Source: JBAZFF01 sp041653495
GTDB lineage: Bacteria; Patescibacteriota; Minisyncoccia; Minisyncoccales; RBG-13-42-11
NCBI GenBank assembly: GCA_041653495.1
Contig: JBAZFF010000001.1
Span: 12,124-76,123 of the forward strand
Direction of reading: 5' to 3'
DNA length: 64,000 bases
Below, one piece after another: positions 40,719-49,355 of this stretch. Position 1 is the stretch's first letter. Every line of letters starts with the position of its first letter. Position numbers and translations under genes: made by a program. The notes beneath the pieces are model-generated. The model was given only the letters and a program-made list of their open reading frames with translations, did no database searches and had not been told where the DNA came from.

Positions 40719-41897
40719 TTAATTCATACCTTTTATAATTTCAATAGCCTTGTCAAGCTGGGGATCCCTCCCGGCTTTGACATCTTCTTCGGTCATTTCA
40801 ACCTTAATATCCGGCTCCAATCCTACCCCGTGGATCATCTCTCCTGCAGGAGTGAGCCATTTGGCGACAGTCACTTTCAAAGAAGTTTCTCCGGAAAGAG
40901 TCTCTAAAATCTGGACCGATCCCTTTCCGAAAGAAGTAGCTCCGATCAGAGCGCTCCCGTTTACGTCCTTCAAAGCTCCTGCCAGAATTTCCGAAGCGGA
41001 AGCAGACCCTTCATTAATAAGGATTACGATGGGATAAGGCTTTAAGTTCGCATTCCCGTTTGATTCGTATGTTTCCTGCCTGTCCCCGAAATCTTCTATC
41101 ACGACCGTATCTCCCCTATCTATAAACCATCCTGCTATGTCCTGGGCCACCTCAAGATACCCTCCCGGATTGTTCCTCAAGTCCAAGATTATCCTGTCGG
41201 CGTCGCTGTTTAATATGTCCATTGCCGCCTCCCTGAAACCGTAAAATGCGGCTTCCGAAAATTGGTAAAGCTGGATGTAAGCTATGCCGTCATTCCTCAG
41301 CTCAAGCTTCAGGCTTGGTATCACAATAACTTCCCTGGTGATGGCAATATCCCTGGTTTCTTTCCAGTTATCCCTGTAAATCCCCAAGACGACTTGCGTT
41401 CCGGCTTCCCCCCTGATTTTTTTCACTGCTCCATTGGTGGTAATCCCGGCCGTAGACTCACCGTCTATTGTCATTATCTTGTCCCCGGGCATTAGTCCAA
41501 CCGCTTGGGCGGGAGTTCCTTCCAAAGGCGATATTACCTGCAATTGGTTGTCTTTCACGTCTATCTCCATTCCTACGCCCTCAAAGCTTCCCGAGACGTC
41601 CTCTAAAAAGATCTGGGTGTCTTCCGGAGTCATAAAAACCGTATAGGGGTCTTCTAGGGAGTTGACCATTCCTTCTATGGCTCCGTAAATCATGCTCTGG
41701 ATATCTAATCCTCCCCTGTCCACATACTCTGACTCCAGCTTTTCCCAAGTTTCCCAAAAAAGAGAAAGGTTAACATGCTCTAAGGCGCATACGGGGCAGA
41801 CAGTCTGCGATTTCTCAAACCAAACCCCGCCTCCAAATCCTCCGGCCACCAATAAAATTCCCAAAAAAAATAAAACAAAATGTTTCAGCTTGATCAT
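40719..41897 (-). CDS. S41 family C-terminal processing protease (CtpA/Prc-like)
   Basis: 392 aa from ATG 41895-41897. Signal-anchor (KLKHFVLFFLGILLVAGGFG), a PDZ domain (~105-185; GSFEGVGMEI, GLMPGDKIMTIDG), then the S41 domain with the catalytic Ser in NEGSASASEILAGAL and Lys in TSFGKGSVQ. Cleaves periplasmic or membrane proteins at C-termini. Promoter TTGTTT-17-TATATT ends 7 bp before the ATG, so the mRNA is leaderless. rplI follows after 11 bp. Confidence 0.94.
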   Translation of the reverse strand: MIKLKHFVLFFLGILLVAGGFGGGVWFEKSQTVCPVCALEHVNLSLFWETWEKLESEYVDRGGLDIQSMIYGAIEGMVNSLEDPYTVFMTPEDTQIFLEDVSGSFEGVGMEIDVKDNQLQVISPLEGTPAQAVGLMPGDKIMTIDGESTAGITTNGAVKKIRGEAGTQVVLGIYRDNWKETRDIAITREVIVIPSLKLELRNDGIAYIQLYQFSEAAFYGFREAAMDILNSDADRIILDLRNNPGGYLEVAQDIAGWFIDRGDTVVIEDFGDRQETYESNGNANLKPYPIVILINEGSASASEILAGALKDVNGSALIGATSFGKGSVQILETLSGETSLKVTVAKWLTPAGEMIHGVGLEPDIKVEMTEEDVKAGRDPQLDKAIEIIKGMN

Positions 41898-41949
41898 ATA
41901 AATTAATATATCATACAATAAATGTTAAAACAATGAAAGCTTGCACCAA

Positions 41950-41976
41950 AAAATCGCCTAAGGCGATATTTTGGTT
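41950..41976 (-). terminator. Intrinsic terminator of the macAB operon
   Basis: ATCGCC-TTAG-GCGAT stem followed by TTTTTTGG on the minus strand. Confidence 0.75.
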
Positions 41977-41995
41977 AGATTGGTATCAATTATTT

Positions 41996-42388
41996 TTATC
42001 GCATGGACCCTATCTGTATTGAATTTGCGATAAAAATACCGTCTGAACTCTCCTCTCCCGTTGCCGTTATCTGCTTCCCGACACTCAAGTCGCTGATTGA
42101 AGCGTCTATCGTCTCTCTAACAGAAACACTGTCTGAAAAATAAACTATAGTCTCAGTCCCGGAAGAATCCTTGATTGTAACGCTTTCGTCATCCATGGAA
42201 GTAATCTCTCCGCTCGCTCCGGCCCTTCCGGACTGCATTCCTTCCAAATCCGCATTCTGCATCCCCTGGAAATCTTTCATCCCTTCAAAATCCGCTAGAG
42301 GAGATTTCCCTTCTCCATATTTCATGCCGCCGAAGAATATGCCTCCGGCTGCTGCTAAGAATATTAGAATAAATAATGGTTTTCTCAT
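41996..42388 (-). CDS. Secreted DUF5666-like protein, 130 aa
   Basis: Signal-anchor at the N-terminus (PLFILIFLAAAGGIFFGG), a Met/Gly/Asp-rich linker, then a ~70-residue OB-like beta domain (GEITSMDDESVTIKDSSGTE, DLSVGKQITATGEES) as in DUF5666. Role unknown. Last gene of the macAB block (17 bp after the permease), so it may work with the efflux system. Confidence 0.7.
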   Translation of the reverse strand: MRKPLFILIFLAAAGGIFFGGMKYGEGKSPLADFEGMKDFQGMQNADLEGMQSGRAGASGEITSMDDESVTIKDSSGTETIVYFSDSVSVRETIDASISDLSVGKQITATGEESSDGIFIANSIQIGSMR

Positions 42389-42405
42389 AATCTTAAAATT
42401 AATGA

Positions 42406-43629
42406 TTATTCATATCTCAAAGCTTCTATGGGATTCAGTTTTGAAGCTCTTTGGGCCGGCCAGTATCCAAAAACAATTCCGATCCCCGTAGAAACTCCGA
42501 AAGCCAGTATTATGGAGAACAAAGATATCTCCGTGTCTAAATCAGAAAAGAAGTTTATGCTAAAAGAAATAACGAAACCCAGAATTATCCCGGCTATCCC
42601 GCCAAAGAATGTGAGCATCACCGATTCGGAAAGAAACTGCAGAGTAATATCGCTCCTCTTGGCCCCGATTGATTTTCTCAACCCTATTTCCCTGGTCCTT
42701 TCCGTAACCGTAGTCATCATCATATTCATAATGCCTATTCCTCCCACGACCAAGGATATTCCGGCTATGGCGGCTAAAAGTATTGTCATGGTCTGAGTCG
42801 TGGAAGAAGCGGATTCTATCAGATCCTCCTGGCTGCTCACGCTGAAATCAGCTGAATCTTCGTCTAATATCTCGTGCCTCGTAAGAAGCAGGCTGGTTAT
42901 CTCGCTTTGCACTAGCTCCATGCTTTCAACATCTTCCGCCTGGATATTAATGCTCGAAACGTAACTTACTCCAGCCAGGAATTTCTGGGCCGTGGTCACG
43001 GGGATAAAGACGTAGTTGTCCTGGGATCCCATACTGGTTCCTCCGACGGATTCCAAAACCCCAATGATCGTGAAATTAATCCCGTTCATCCTTATGGTCT
43101 CCCCGACGGCATCAGTTCCTTCCCCAAAGAGATCATCCCTAACGGTGGAGCCCAATATGGCAACCTTGGACATCTTCGTCACATTCTGTTCTGAAATAAA
43201 ACTGCCCGACTCCAACTGCAGGTTTCTTATCTCTAAATAAGAATCGCTTGTGCCCGTGACCTGGGCATTGGTATTCGTTCCTTTTCCCTTTGCAACTATC
43301 TGATACCTGCCGGATAATTCAGGAGCGACTGAACTCACATAATCCAGCTCTTCTATCGCTTCCGCGTCTTCCAAAGTCAAAGTCTGGGCACTTCCCCTGC
43401 TTGAAGAAACTTGGGTGAAACTTCTTTGAGATCCCGGGCTTACGGTAATAAGATTGCTGCCCATGGAAGTAATGCTGTCTTCTATGGAACCCGTTGCTCC
43501 CTGCCCGACTGAAATCATTGCGATGACCGAGCCCACTCCGATGACGATGCCTAAAATAGTAAGGCCGGACCTCACTTTATTGGACACTATTGCAAAAAAT
43601 GTTTCTTCAACCAAATCTTCAAACAGCAT
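42406..43629 (-). CDS. macB: MacB-type ABC transporter permease
   Basis: 407 aa. N-terminal helix, a large periplasmic MacB_PCD domain (~55-265), then three membrane helices in the FtsX domain (ISLVVGGIGIMNMMMTTVTE, RTREIGLRKSIGAKRSDI). Works with the ATPase and the HlyD-like adaptor in neighbouring genes. With no outer membrane expected, it may move peptides or lipids across the single membrane. Spaced 1 bp from the ATPase gene. Confidence 0.93.
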   Translation of the reverse strand: MLFEDLVEETFFAIVSNKVRSGLTILGIVIGVGSVIAMISVGQGATGSIEDSITSMGSNLITVSPGSQRSFTQVSSSRGSAQTLTLEDAEAIEELDYVSSVAPELSGRYQIVAKGKGTNTNAQVTGTSDSYLEIRNLQLESGSFISEQNVTKMSKVAILGSTVRDDLFGEGTDAVGETIRMNGINFTIIGVLESVGGTSMGSQDNYVFIPVTTAQKFLAGVSYVSSINIQAEDVESMELVQSEITSLLLTRHEILDEDSADFSVSSQEDLIESASSTTQTMTILLAAIAGISLVVGGIGIMNMMMTTVTERTREIGLRKSIGAKRSDITLQFLSESVMLTFFGGIAGIILGFVISFSINFFSDLDTEISLFSIILAFGVSTGIGIVFGYWPAQRASKLNPIEALRYE

Positions 43630-43630
43630 A

Positions 43631-44344
43631 TTATTCCTTTATCAGCTTCGCCTCTTTAGACTTCCCCGTCTCGATGTCTTCGACTATTTCCCCGTCTCTG
43701 ATTGTGATTACCCTTTTTGCCCTTTCGGCAATATACCTTTCGTGGGTGATCAGAATAATAGTCTTTCCCCGCGCGTTCAATTTGTTGAAAGTATCAAGCA
43801 CTATCTCTCCGGTCTTGCTGTCCAGATTTCCGGTGGGCTCGTCCGCAAAAATCAAATCAGGATCATTGATAAGGGCCCTGGCGATAGCAACTCTCTGCAT
43901 CTGCCCCCCGGATAACTGGTTTGAAAGGTGGTTGAAATGAGTTTCAGGCAAGCCGGAGTCCCTCAAAGCCTCCTCGGCTATATTCTTTCTCTTTTCCCTG
44001 TCCACTTCCGTATAAATCAAAGGTAGCATGACATTCCTGATGACAGACGTTCTTTTTAAAAGATTGAAGGCCTGGAAAACAAATCCTATTTTTTTCTTCC
44101 GAATGTCCGCCAATTCCTCGTCAGACAAGCTGGAAACGTCTTGGCCTCCCAGAAAATACTGGCCTGAAGTTGGGCTATCCAGGCATCCTAGAATATGCAT
44201 TAAAGTGGATTTGCCGGATCCGGACGGTCCGACGATGGCTACGAATTCCCCCTCTTTTATCGAAAGGGAAACTCCTTTTAGAATCTGGGTTTCCACATCC
44301 CCCGATTTGTAGACTTTGGTTATGTTTTTTGCTTCAATCATCAT
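43631..44344 (-). CDS. MacB/LolD-type ABC transporter ATPase
   Basis: 237 aa: GPSGSGKST (Walker A), LSGGQMQRVAIARAL (signature), DLIFADEPTGNLDS (Walker B), ITHE (H-loop). EPTGNLD is typical for the MacB/LolD group. It pairs with the permease 1 bp downstream and the adaptor 5 bp upstream. Confidence 0.96.
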   Translation of the reverse strand: MMIEAKNITKVYKSGDVETQILKGVSLSIKEGEFVAIVGPSGSGKSTLMHILGCLDSPTSGQYFLGGQDVSSLSDEELADIRKKKIGFVFQAFNLLKRTSVIRNVMLPLIYTEVDREKRKNIAEEALRDSGLPETHFNHLSNQLSGGQMQRVAIARALINDPDLIFADEPTGNLDSKTGEIVLDTFNKLNARGKTIILITHERYIAERAKRVITIRDGEIVEDIETGKSKEAKLIKE

Positions 44345-44349
44345 ACGGA

Positions 44350-46161
44350 TTACCTCATCATATTCATCCCGCCCATTATGCTGCCTCCGGGCATTTGGAA
44401 ATCGCTACTTTCGCTCTCGCTGTCGGAATCGTTGCTTATACTGGCGGAGGAAGAAATTACAACATCATCCTCTTCAAGCCCGCTTACTATTTCCGTATAA
44501 GAATCGTTGGAAATTCCGATTTCCACAGTTTGGGTTTTTATATAATTCCCTAAGGCCGCATTGGAAACGTTGGCCAGGAAAGTTTGGCTGTCCTGGCTCC
44601 CGGTATCCACCAATTCAACATAATAATTCTCACCTTGGGATTTAACAGCTCCGTTAGGCACGGTTAGAATATCCTGTTTCATCTCTGTAACAATGTCGGC
44701 TGTGACGCTCATTCCGGTTTTTACGCTCTCTAAATCAGAATCTAAAGCGATTACCACTCCGTAATTGACTACTCCCTGGGAAGACTCGCCTTCTTCGTCA
44801 ACCTCGGTGACTTTTCCCGTAGCGGTGATATCCGACAGGGCATCAAAAGTAAGAACCACTTTCTGGCCCACCTCCACCAATGCTGCATCGACTTCATTCA
44901 AGCTTATCTCTGCTACCTTCTGATGAGTTATAATGCTCGCTAAAACTGTGCCCGAAGATACGGAATCTCCTCTTTCAACCGAAACTTCCGTAATCACTCC
45001 GTTGTAGGGAGAATATATTTCGCAATTGGCTAAATCTTCCTGAGCCGATTCAAGCGCTTTCTGTTTTTGCCTGAGAGCGCTCTGCATAGACCTCACATCC
45101 AACTCATCGGGAGAAAGCAGATCCTCCAGATCTTCTTCTTTCTGGACAACCAATTCCTCTGCATCCGAGAGAGCATCTTTACTGTTTTCTATTGATTGTT
45201 TTGTAGAAGATATCGCTGAAGAAACGCTGGCCGCAGAAACAAGTTTGCTTCTTAAACCGGACTGGTAGGAAGTTATCTGGGACGGAACATTTTTATCTTG
45301 TTCGGTCAAATAATCTATCGTGAAATCTATGAGATTTATTTCATTCTTTATCACCTGGACAAAAGATTTTGCAACTGCTGAAGTTTCGCTCAGAATATCC
45401 TCCAAGTCCTCCTGTTCATAATTAATAGTCAGGGACTTGAATTCCGAAAAGACTTCATCGTAATCTTCCTTCGCGGAAAGATATGAATCGTCGGCAGACG
45501 TCAAGAAAGGGACAACTTCGGCCCTGTCCTCCAGCGCAAAAAGATTTTCATAAACCGTTTTATTGTCGTCTGAATTATTGAACCTCGCCTCATCCTCGGC
45601 TATATCATATGAATATAGAATGTTTTTCGCATAATCGACAACTTCGGCCAGATCCAAAAAAGTGCTGCTTAAATCATTAAAAGCATCTTCGTAAGATTCG
45701 GCTATGGCGTCTTCGGCGTCTAATTCGGCCTCCTTAGCATCCGCCAAGGCATCCTCGGCATCTTTTATGTCGTCTTCATCGGGGTTTGTCAGAGATTCCA
45801 AATCCTCTTTGGCGGAATCGTAAGCCAATTCCGCATCTTCTAATTCGTCTTCCAAATCACTTTTATCCAACACAGCTACCAGTTGGCCGGCTGTCACCTC
45901 CTGGCCTTTTTTCACATAAATATTGGAAACTGCGCTATTTACCTCGGATTTAATGTCAGTTTCCTCTAAGGCCGATATTTGCCCGGAACCGGAAACGGAA
46001 ATGACTATGCTTCCTTTTTCCACTGCAGCTGTAACATATCGGACAAGGGTTTCCTCGCTATTCCCTTGATATATGAAAATGCCTGCGACTAAAAGCGCGG
46101 CTGCGGCTAATAGCGTCAGAATCTTGTGCTTGAACATTTTATTAAATAATTTTCTTACCAT
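44350..46161 (-). CDS. macA: MacA/HlyD-like periplasmic adaptor, enlarged
   Basis: 603 aa, clearly longer than usual (~370-400). N-terminal membrane helix (ILTLLAAAALLVAGIFIY), a split biotinyl-lipoyl domain (SVSGSGQISALEETDIKSEV, VKKGQEVTAGQLVAVLD and IYSPYNGVITEVSVERGDSV), beta-barrel and membrane-proximal parts. Between the lipoyl halves (~95-390) lies a long acidic hairpin (EDALADAKEAELDAEDAIAE) predicted to be coiled coil. C-terminus is Ser/Gly/Met-rich. The extended hairpin may span a thick wall or dock to an unknown partner. Confidence 0.9.
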   Translation of the reverse strand: MVRKLFNKMFKHKILTLLAAAALLVAGIFIYQGNSEETLVRYVTAAVEKGSIVISVSGSGQISALEETDIKSEVNSAVSNIYVKKGQEVTAGQLVAVLDKSDLEDELEDAELAYDSAKEDLESLTNPDEDDIKDAEDALADAKEAELDAEDAIAESYEDAFNDLSSTFLDLAEVVDYAKNILYSYDIAEDEARFNNSDDNKTVYENLFALEDRAEVVPFLTSADDSYLSAKEDYDEVFSEFKSLTINYEQEDLEDILSETSAVAKSFVQVIKNEINLIDFTIDYLTEQDKNVPSQITSYQSGLRSKLVSAASVSSAISSTKQSIENSKDALSDAEELVVQKEEDLEDLLSPDELDVRSMQSALRQKQKALESAQEDLANCEIYSPYNGVITEVSVERGDSVSSGTVLASIITHQKVAEISLNEVDAALVEVGQKVVLTFDALSDITATGKVTEVDEEGESSQGVVNYGVVIALDSDLESVKTGMSVTADIVTEMKQDILTVPNGAVKSQGENYYVELVDTGSQDSQTFLANVSNAALGNYIKTQTVEIGISNDSYTEIVSGLEEDDVVISSSASISNDSDSESESSDFQMPGGSIMGGMNMMR

Positions 46162-46222
46162 AAATTTGAATAATCTAAGTTCTCCGTTCTTCGTTCGGAG
46201 CGGAGAACCCAGACTACTATTA

Positions 46223-46675
46223 TTACTTTATGGGTTGTTCCACCCTTTGGCCGTGAGGGCCTCCTCGTCCGAACATTCCTCTAAAACAGGGAGCGTCTAT
46301 CCCATTCTCCTCGGCCCAAGCTTCCATTCCTTCCTTAATCTGATCTATGGCCTCCTGCCTTTCCTCTCCAGAAAGGTCCTTAATTCCTTCCATCTTCTGT
46401 TTCATCTCCTCCATCTTTTCGGAGATAGCGGTTTTTTGCTCTTCCGTCAGATTGGTGAATTCTTGTGAGGTTCTCTCCTCCATCTGTTCTTTATTTTCCG
46501 CCTCAAACTCGTCGAACACTTCCTGTACTTCCTGTTCGTTTAGATTAAACCTCTCTACGAGCTCTTGGATCAGCGCCGAATGGAATCCTCCATTGTCGGC
46601 CTGGGCGTTCGCCACTGTGAACCCGAGAATGCCGACTGCGACTAACGTCATAATCAAATAGGTTATTTTCTTCAT
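46223..46675 (-). CDS. Secreted DUF2680-like protein, 150 aa
   Basis: Signal peptide (YLIMTLVAVGILGFTVANAQ-A), then an acidic helical region: LVERFNLNEQEVQEVFDEFE, TNLTEEQKTAISEKMEEMKQ, GIKDLSGEERQEAIDQIKEG. The N-..-E pattern matches DUF2680/YckD proteins; the helices recall CpxP/Spy-type chaperones. It ends in a His/Gly-rich tail. First gene of the macAB block and preceded by the shared ECF-like promoter motif. Confidence 0.75.
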   Translation of the reverse strand: MKKITYLIMTLVAVGILGFTVANAQADNGGFHSALIQELVERFNLNEQEVQEVFDEFEAENKEQMEERTSQEFTNLTEEQKTAISEKMEEMKQKMEGIKDLSGEERQEAIDQIKEGMEAWAEENGIDAPCFRGMFGRGGPHGQRVEQPIK

Positions 46676-46711
46676 TTAATTCTTTGTTTCATATTTCCGA
46701 CCTTTCACTTA

Positions 46712-46740
46712 TTACTACAAAGTAAAGAGGTTTTTATTCC
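46712..46740 (-). promoter_or_regulatory. ECF-like promoter motif ahead of DUF2680-macAB
   Basis: Minus strand GGAATAA (46734-46740), 12 bp, TTTGTAGTAA (46712-46721). The same arrangement is found upstream of the ECF sigma gene (48099-48127). Confidence 0.55.
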
Positions 46741-46741
46741 A

Positions 46742-46772
46742 AACAAAAAAGCCGCTCTTTAGAGCGGCATTT
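46742..46772 (-). terminator. Intrinsic terminator of the sigma/membrane-protein operon
   Basis: GCCGCTCT/AGAGCGGC stem with TTTTTTGTTT tail on the minus strand. Confidence 0.85.
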
Positions 46773-47529
46773 TATCCTGTGATTCAGGTGGTCCGTGCAA
46801 AGGACCATTATCAGGTCTAAAGGGCGGGAAATCCCGCAGATTATCGTTGATCTCTAAAACGCCCTTAGCGCGCACTTTCCCCTCCTCCTCTTCTCCAAAA
46901 ACGACTACCGAATCTTCCTTTTCCAAGTCTTCTCTGTGAATGAATTTAGTATCTTTGTCAACTAATATCTCTATTTCTGAATCTTCCAGGGTCTCAATGA
47001 TAAATCCCTGTTCCAAGATTCTTAAAACAGTCCCCCTGTATATCCCCTTTTCTTGCATCATCCCGATGTCCCGGTAGAAAGGATTCTTAAGAGGGTCTTC
47101 TTGGGATGAAAAGATGCTTGGATGTAAAGGAGTCCTATCCAGAATTAAGCTGCCCATAAAAACTAAGAGAGCTATGACTATCAAAGAATAAACCAGAGGC
47201 CTTTTATATACGAATGAGAATCTTTTTGCCAAAATTTCCAAAACAAGAATGAGCGCCCCCACTGCCGAAATAAGAGCCCAAGGCAGTAATTTTATATATG
47301 GTCCCAGAGCCGGAAATCCGAATCTCGGCAGATACCAAACCCCGCTGGCCTTCAAGTTGAAAAAGATCAGACTTATCAAGAATAAGATTGAAGCTGCAAC
47401 TACAAAAATAACGGCCACGGCTAATATCGTCTTTAGAATAAAGTAAGAGCTCGGCCTCATTTTTATCTGGCCGCTTCTAACCTTATCCAGTATCTTATTT
47501 ATTATTGCTTTCGGTTCTTCTTTATCCAT
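46759..47529 (-). CDS. Membrane protein coupled to an ECF sigma (anti-sigma candidate), 256 aa
   Basis: About 30 cytoplasmic residues, three to four membrane helices (~30-140; ILAVAVIFVVAASILFLISL, ALISAVGALILVLEIL, YSLIVIALLVFMGSLIL) and a ~115-residue outer part with an OB-like beta region (GTVLRILEQGFIIETLEDSE) and a Pro-rich end. It overlaps the ECF sigma gene by 8 bp. Translation coupling and position argue for an anti-sigma factor. No known anti-sigma motif was seen. Confidence 0.65.
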   Translation of the reverse strand: MDKEEPKAIINKILDKVRSGQIKMRPSSYFILKTILAVAVIFVVAASILFLISLIFFNLKASGVWYLPRFGFPALGPYIKLLPWALISAVGALILVLEILAKRFSFVYKRPLVYSLIVIALLVFMGSLILDRTPLHPSIFSSQEDPLKNPFYRDIGMMQEKGIYRGTVLRILEQGFIIETLEDSEIEILVDKDTKFIHREDLEKEDSVVVFGEEEEGKVRAKGVLEINDNLRDFPPFRPDNGPLHGPPESQDKMPL

Positions 47530-48094
47530 AGATTTCTTTTATATCTTTACAACTTGATTTTAACATCTCCTTGGCCCTCTTTATCCTTACTCCAACCGTA
47601 GAAACGGGCACCTGAAGTATTTCCGATATCTCTTTATAGCTGAGCTCTTCCATATAATATAAGAAGATCGGCTCTCTGTATTTCCAGTCCAGTTCGTTCA
47701 CGCAGCTTTCAATCTTTTTGGAGAAATCCCTACGGTCCATTTCCTCACCTGCCTCGTTCTTTGAAATATAATAAGGGAAAAGGATATCCATGTCTATTAA
47801 AGGAAGGGGCATCTTCTTTCTCTTTTTCAGGTGGTTCACCAGCTCATTGTGGGCTATCCGGTAAAGCCAAGTTGAAAATTTCCTTTTCAGGTCAAAACTC
47901 TTAATATTGATGAAAACTTTAATAAAGATATCCTGCACGATATCGTTTATATCTTCTCCGTCGGAAAGGAACTTTCTGGCATATCTCTTAATCTTTTCTT
48001 CGTATCTCTCTATTAAGATGCTAAAAAGATCAGTTTCCCCTAATCTGACCAAATTCATAATGTCTTCGTCCGTTTTAGCAGAATCATCCTTCAT
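47522..48094 (-). CDS. ECF-type RNA polymerase sigma factor
   Basis: 190 aa. Region 2: FSILIERYEEKIKRYARKFL, NDIVQDIFIKVF, FSTWLYRIAHNELVNHLKKR. Region 4: WKYREPIFLYYMEELSYKEI, SEILQVPVSTVGVRIKRAKE. Complete ECF factor. Upstream there is both a TATAAT with weak -35 and a GAAATAA-12-TTTGTAGTAA motif matching that of the DUF2680-macAB block, consistent with self-activation. Confidence 0.95.
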   Translation of the reverse strand: MKDDSAKTDEDIMNLVRLGETDLFSILIERYEEKIKRYARKFLSDGEDINDIVQDIFIKVFINIKSFDLKRKFSTWLYRIAHNELVNHLKKRKKMPLPLIDMDILFPYYISKNEAGEEMDRRDFSKKIESCVNELDWKYREPIFLYYMEELSYKEISEILQVPVSTVGVRIKRAKEMLKSSCKDIKEIYG

Positions 48095-48098
48095 AGTT

Positions 48099-48127
48099 TT
48101 ACTACAAAACTCTCTGAAAATTATTTC
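48099..48127 (-). promoter_or_regulatory. ECF-like promoter motif ahead of the sigma gene
   Basis: Minus strand GAAATAA (48121-48127), 12 bp, TTTGTAGTAA (48099-48108), ending 4 bp from the ATG. Matches 46712-46740. Confidence 0.55.
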
Positions 48128-48200
48128 ATTATACTAAAAAGAGGCCGGTTTTAAAACTGCTCCGAGTAATAAAAAAACAGAAATCCAATTCCTGCGGCTG

Positions 48201-48273
48201 TGCCCCCAGCAGGGCTCGAACCTGCAACTTACTGCTTAAAAGGCAGTTACTCTACCAATTGAGTTATAGGGGC
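48201..48273 (-). tRNA. tRNA-Lys (anticodon TTT)
   Basis: 73 nt. Acceptor GCCCCTA pairs with TGGGGGC (one G-T), D-arm ACTC...GAGT, anticodon stem ACTGC/GCAGT with loop CTTTTAA (anticodon TTT at 48238-48240), T-arm GCAGG-TTCGAGC-CCTGC, discriminator A. CCA is not encoded, so it must be added later. Confidence 0.97.
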
Positions 48274-48288
48274 AAAACGATGCTTCTA

Positions 48289-49350
48289 TTATATACCCTC
48301 TTGCCCCAATTCTTCAAGTAGTTCTTTCTGCTTTTTAGTCAGCTTCTTTGGAACCCTCACCTTCAGCTCGACGTATACATTTCCCCGGCCGTAGCCCGAG
48401 AACCTGGGAATGCCCCTCCCGGAAATCCTCAAAACTTTCCCGGATTCCGTCCCGCTGGGCACTTTGAGCAGAATGGAAGCTCCGTCTAGCATTCGGACTT
48501 CAATCTCCCCGCCCAATGCGGCCGCGGCGAAAGATATTTCAGACTTGGCGTACAAGTCGTCGCCTTTCCTCTTAAAATTAGTATCGGGCCTTACAAAAAT
48601 CCTAACATATAAATCCCCGGCTCTCTTTCCCCTTCTGCCAGCTTCTCCTTTTCCTTCCACTTTTATAACTTGATTTGTATCAACGCCAGCGGGGATGAAT
48701 ATCCTTACGGTTTCATTCTCTTTTATCCTGCCTTCACCCCTACAGACGTTGCAGAACCTTTCAGGAACGTTTCCTTCCCCTTTGCATTCAGGGCAGACTC
48801 CCACCCTGGTAAACGAGCCGAGGGGAGTTCTTCTTATCTCCTGGACCTGCCCCGTGCCCCGGCAGGAAAAACATTCCTTTACTCTGCTTCCGGGTTCCGC
48901 CCCCGTTCCTTTGCATCTCTGGCAGGCAACGAGCTTGTCAATATTTATCTCTTTTTCCCCTCCGAGCAGGACTTCCCTCAGATCCATTTCCAATTCCACT
49001 TCCAAATCACGCCCTTTTGCTTCCCCTTTCCTCTGCCTCTGGCCGAATCCGAAGATCTGGTCCATCATGTCCCCCAAATCAAAATCAAACTCCTGGCCGC
49101 CGAATCCCTGTCCGAAATTGAAATCAAATCCCCCCTGGCCGGATCCATCAAAAGTCTGCCCGAATTGGTCGTATTGGGATCTTTTATCCTTATTTGAAAG
49201 GATTTGGTAAGCTTCGTTTATCTCTTTGAATTTTTTCTCATCGCCCCCTTTGTCAGGATGATACTTATGGGCCAGCTTCCTGTAGGCCTGTTTGATATCA
49301 TCCTGTGAAGCATCCTTGGATATTCCAAGGACTTCGTAGTAATCTTTCAT
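48289..49350 (-). CDS. dnaJ: Chaperone DnaJ
   Basis: 353 aa. J-domain with HPD (residues 1-65), Gly/Phe-rich linker (~70-110, GFDFNFGQGFGGQEFDFDLG), four CxxCxGxG zinc repeats (CQRCKGTG, CFSCRGTG, CPECKGEG, CNVCRGEG) and the C-terminal substrate domain. Stimulates DnaK ATPase and delivers substrates. It lies 5 bp after dnaK. Confidence 0.98.
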   Translation of the reverse strand: MKDYYEVLGISKDASQDDIKQAYRKLAHKYHPDKGGDEKKFKEINEAYQILSNKDKRSQYDQFGQTFDGSGQGGFDFNFGQGFGGQEFDFDLGDMMDQIFGFGQRQRKGEAKGRDLEVELEMDLREVLLGGEKEINIDKLVACQRCKGTGAEPGSRVKECFSCRGTGQVQEIRRTPLGSFTRVGVCPECKGEGNVPERFCNVCRGEGRIKENETVRIFIPAGVDTNQVIKVEGKGEAGRRGKRAGDLYVRIFVRPDTNFKRKGDDLYAKSEISFAAAALGGEIEVRMLDGASILLKVPSGTESGKVLRISGRGIPRFSGYGRGNVYVELKVRVPKKLTKKQKELLEELGQEGI

Positions 49351-49355
49351 TTATA

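Noticed and set aside
46163..46205. Hairpin between the DUF2680 gene and macA as a terminator
   Set aside because: GTTCTCCG/CGGAGAAC stem is good but no T-run follows, so it is more likely an mRNA processing or stability hairpin.
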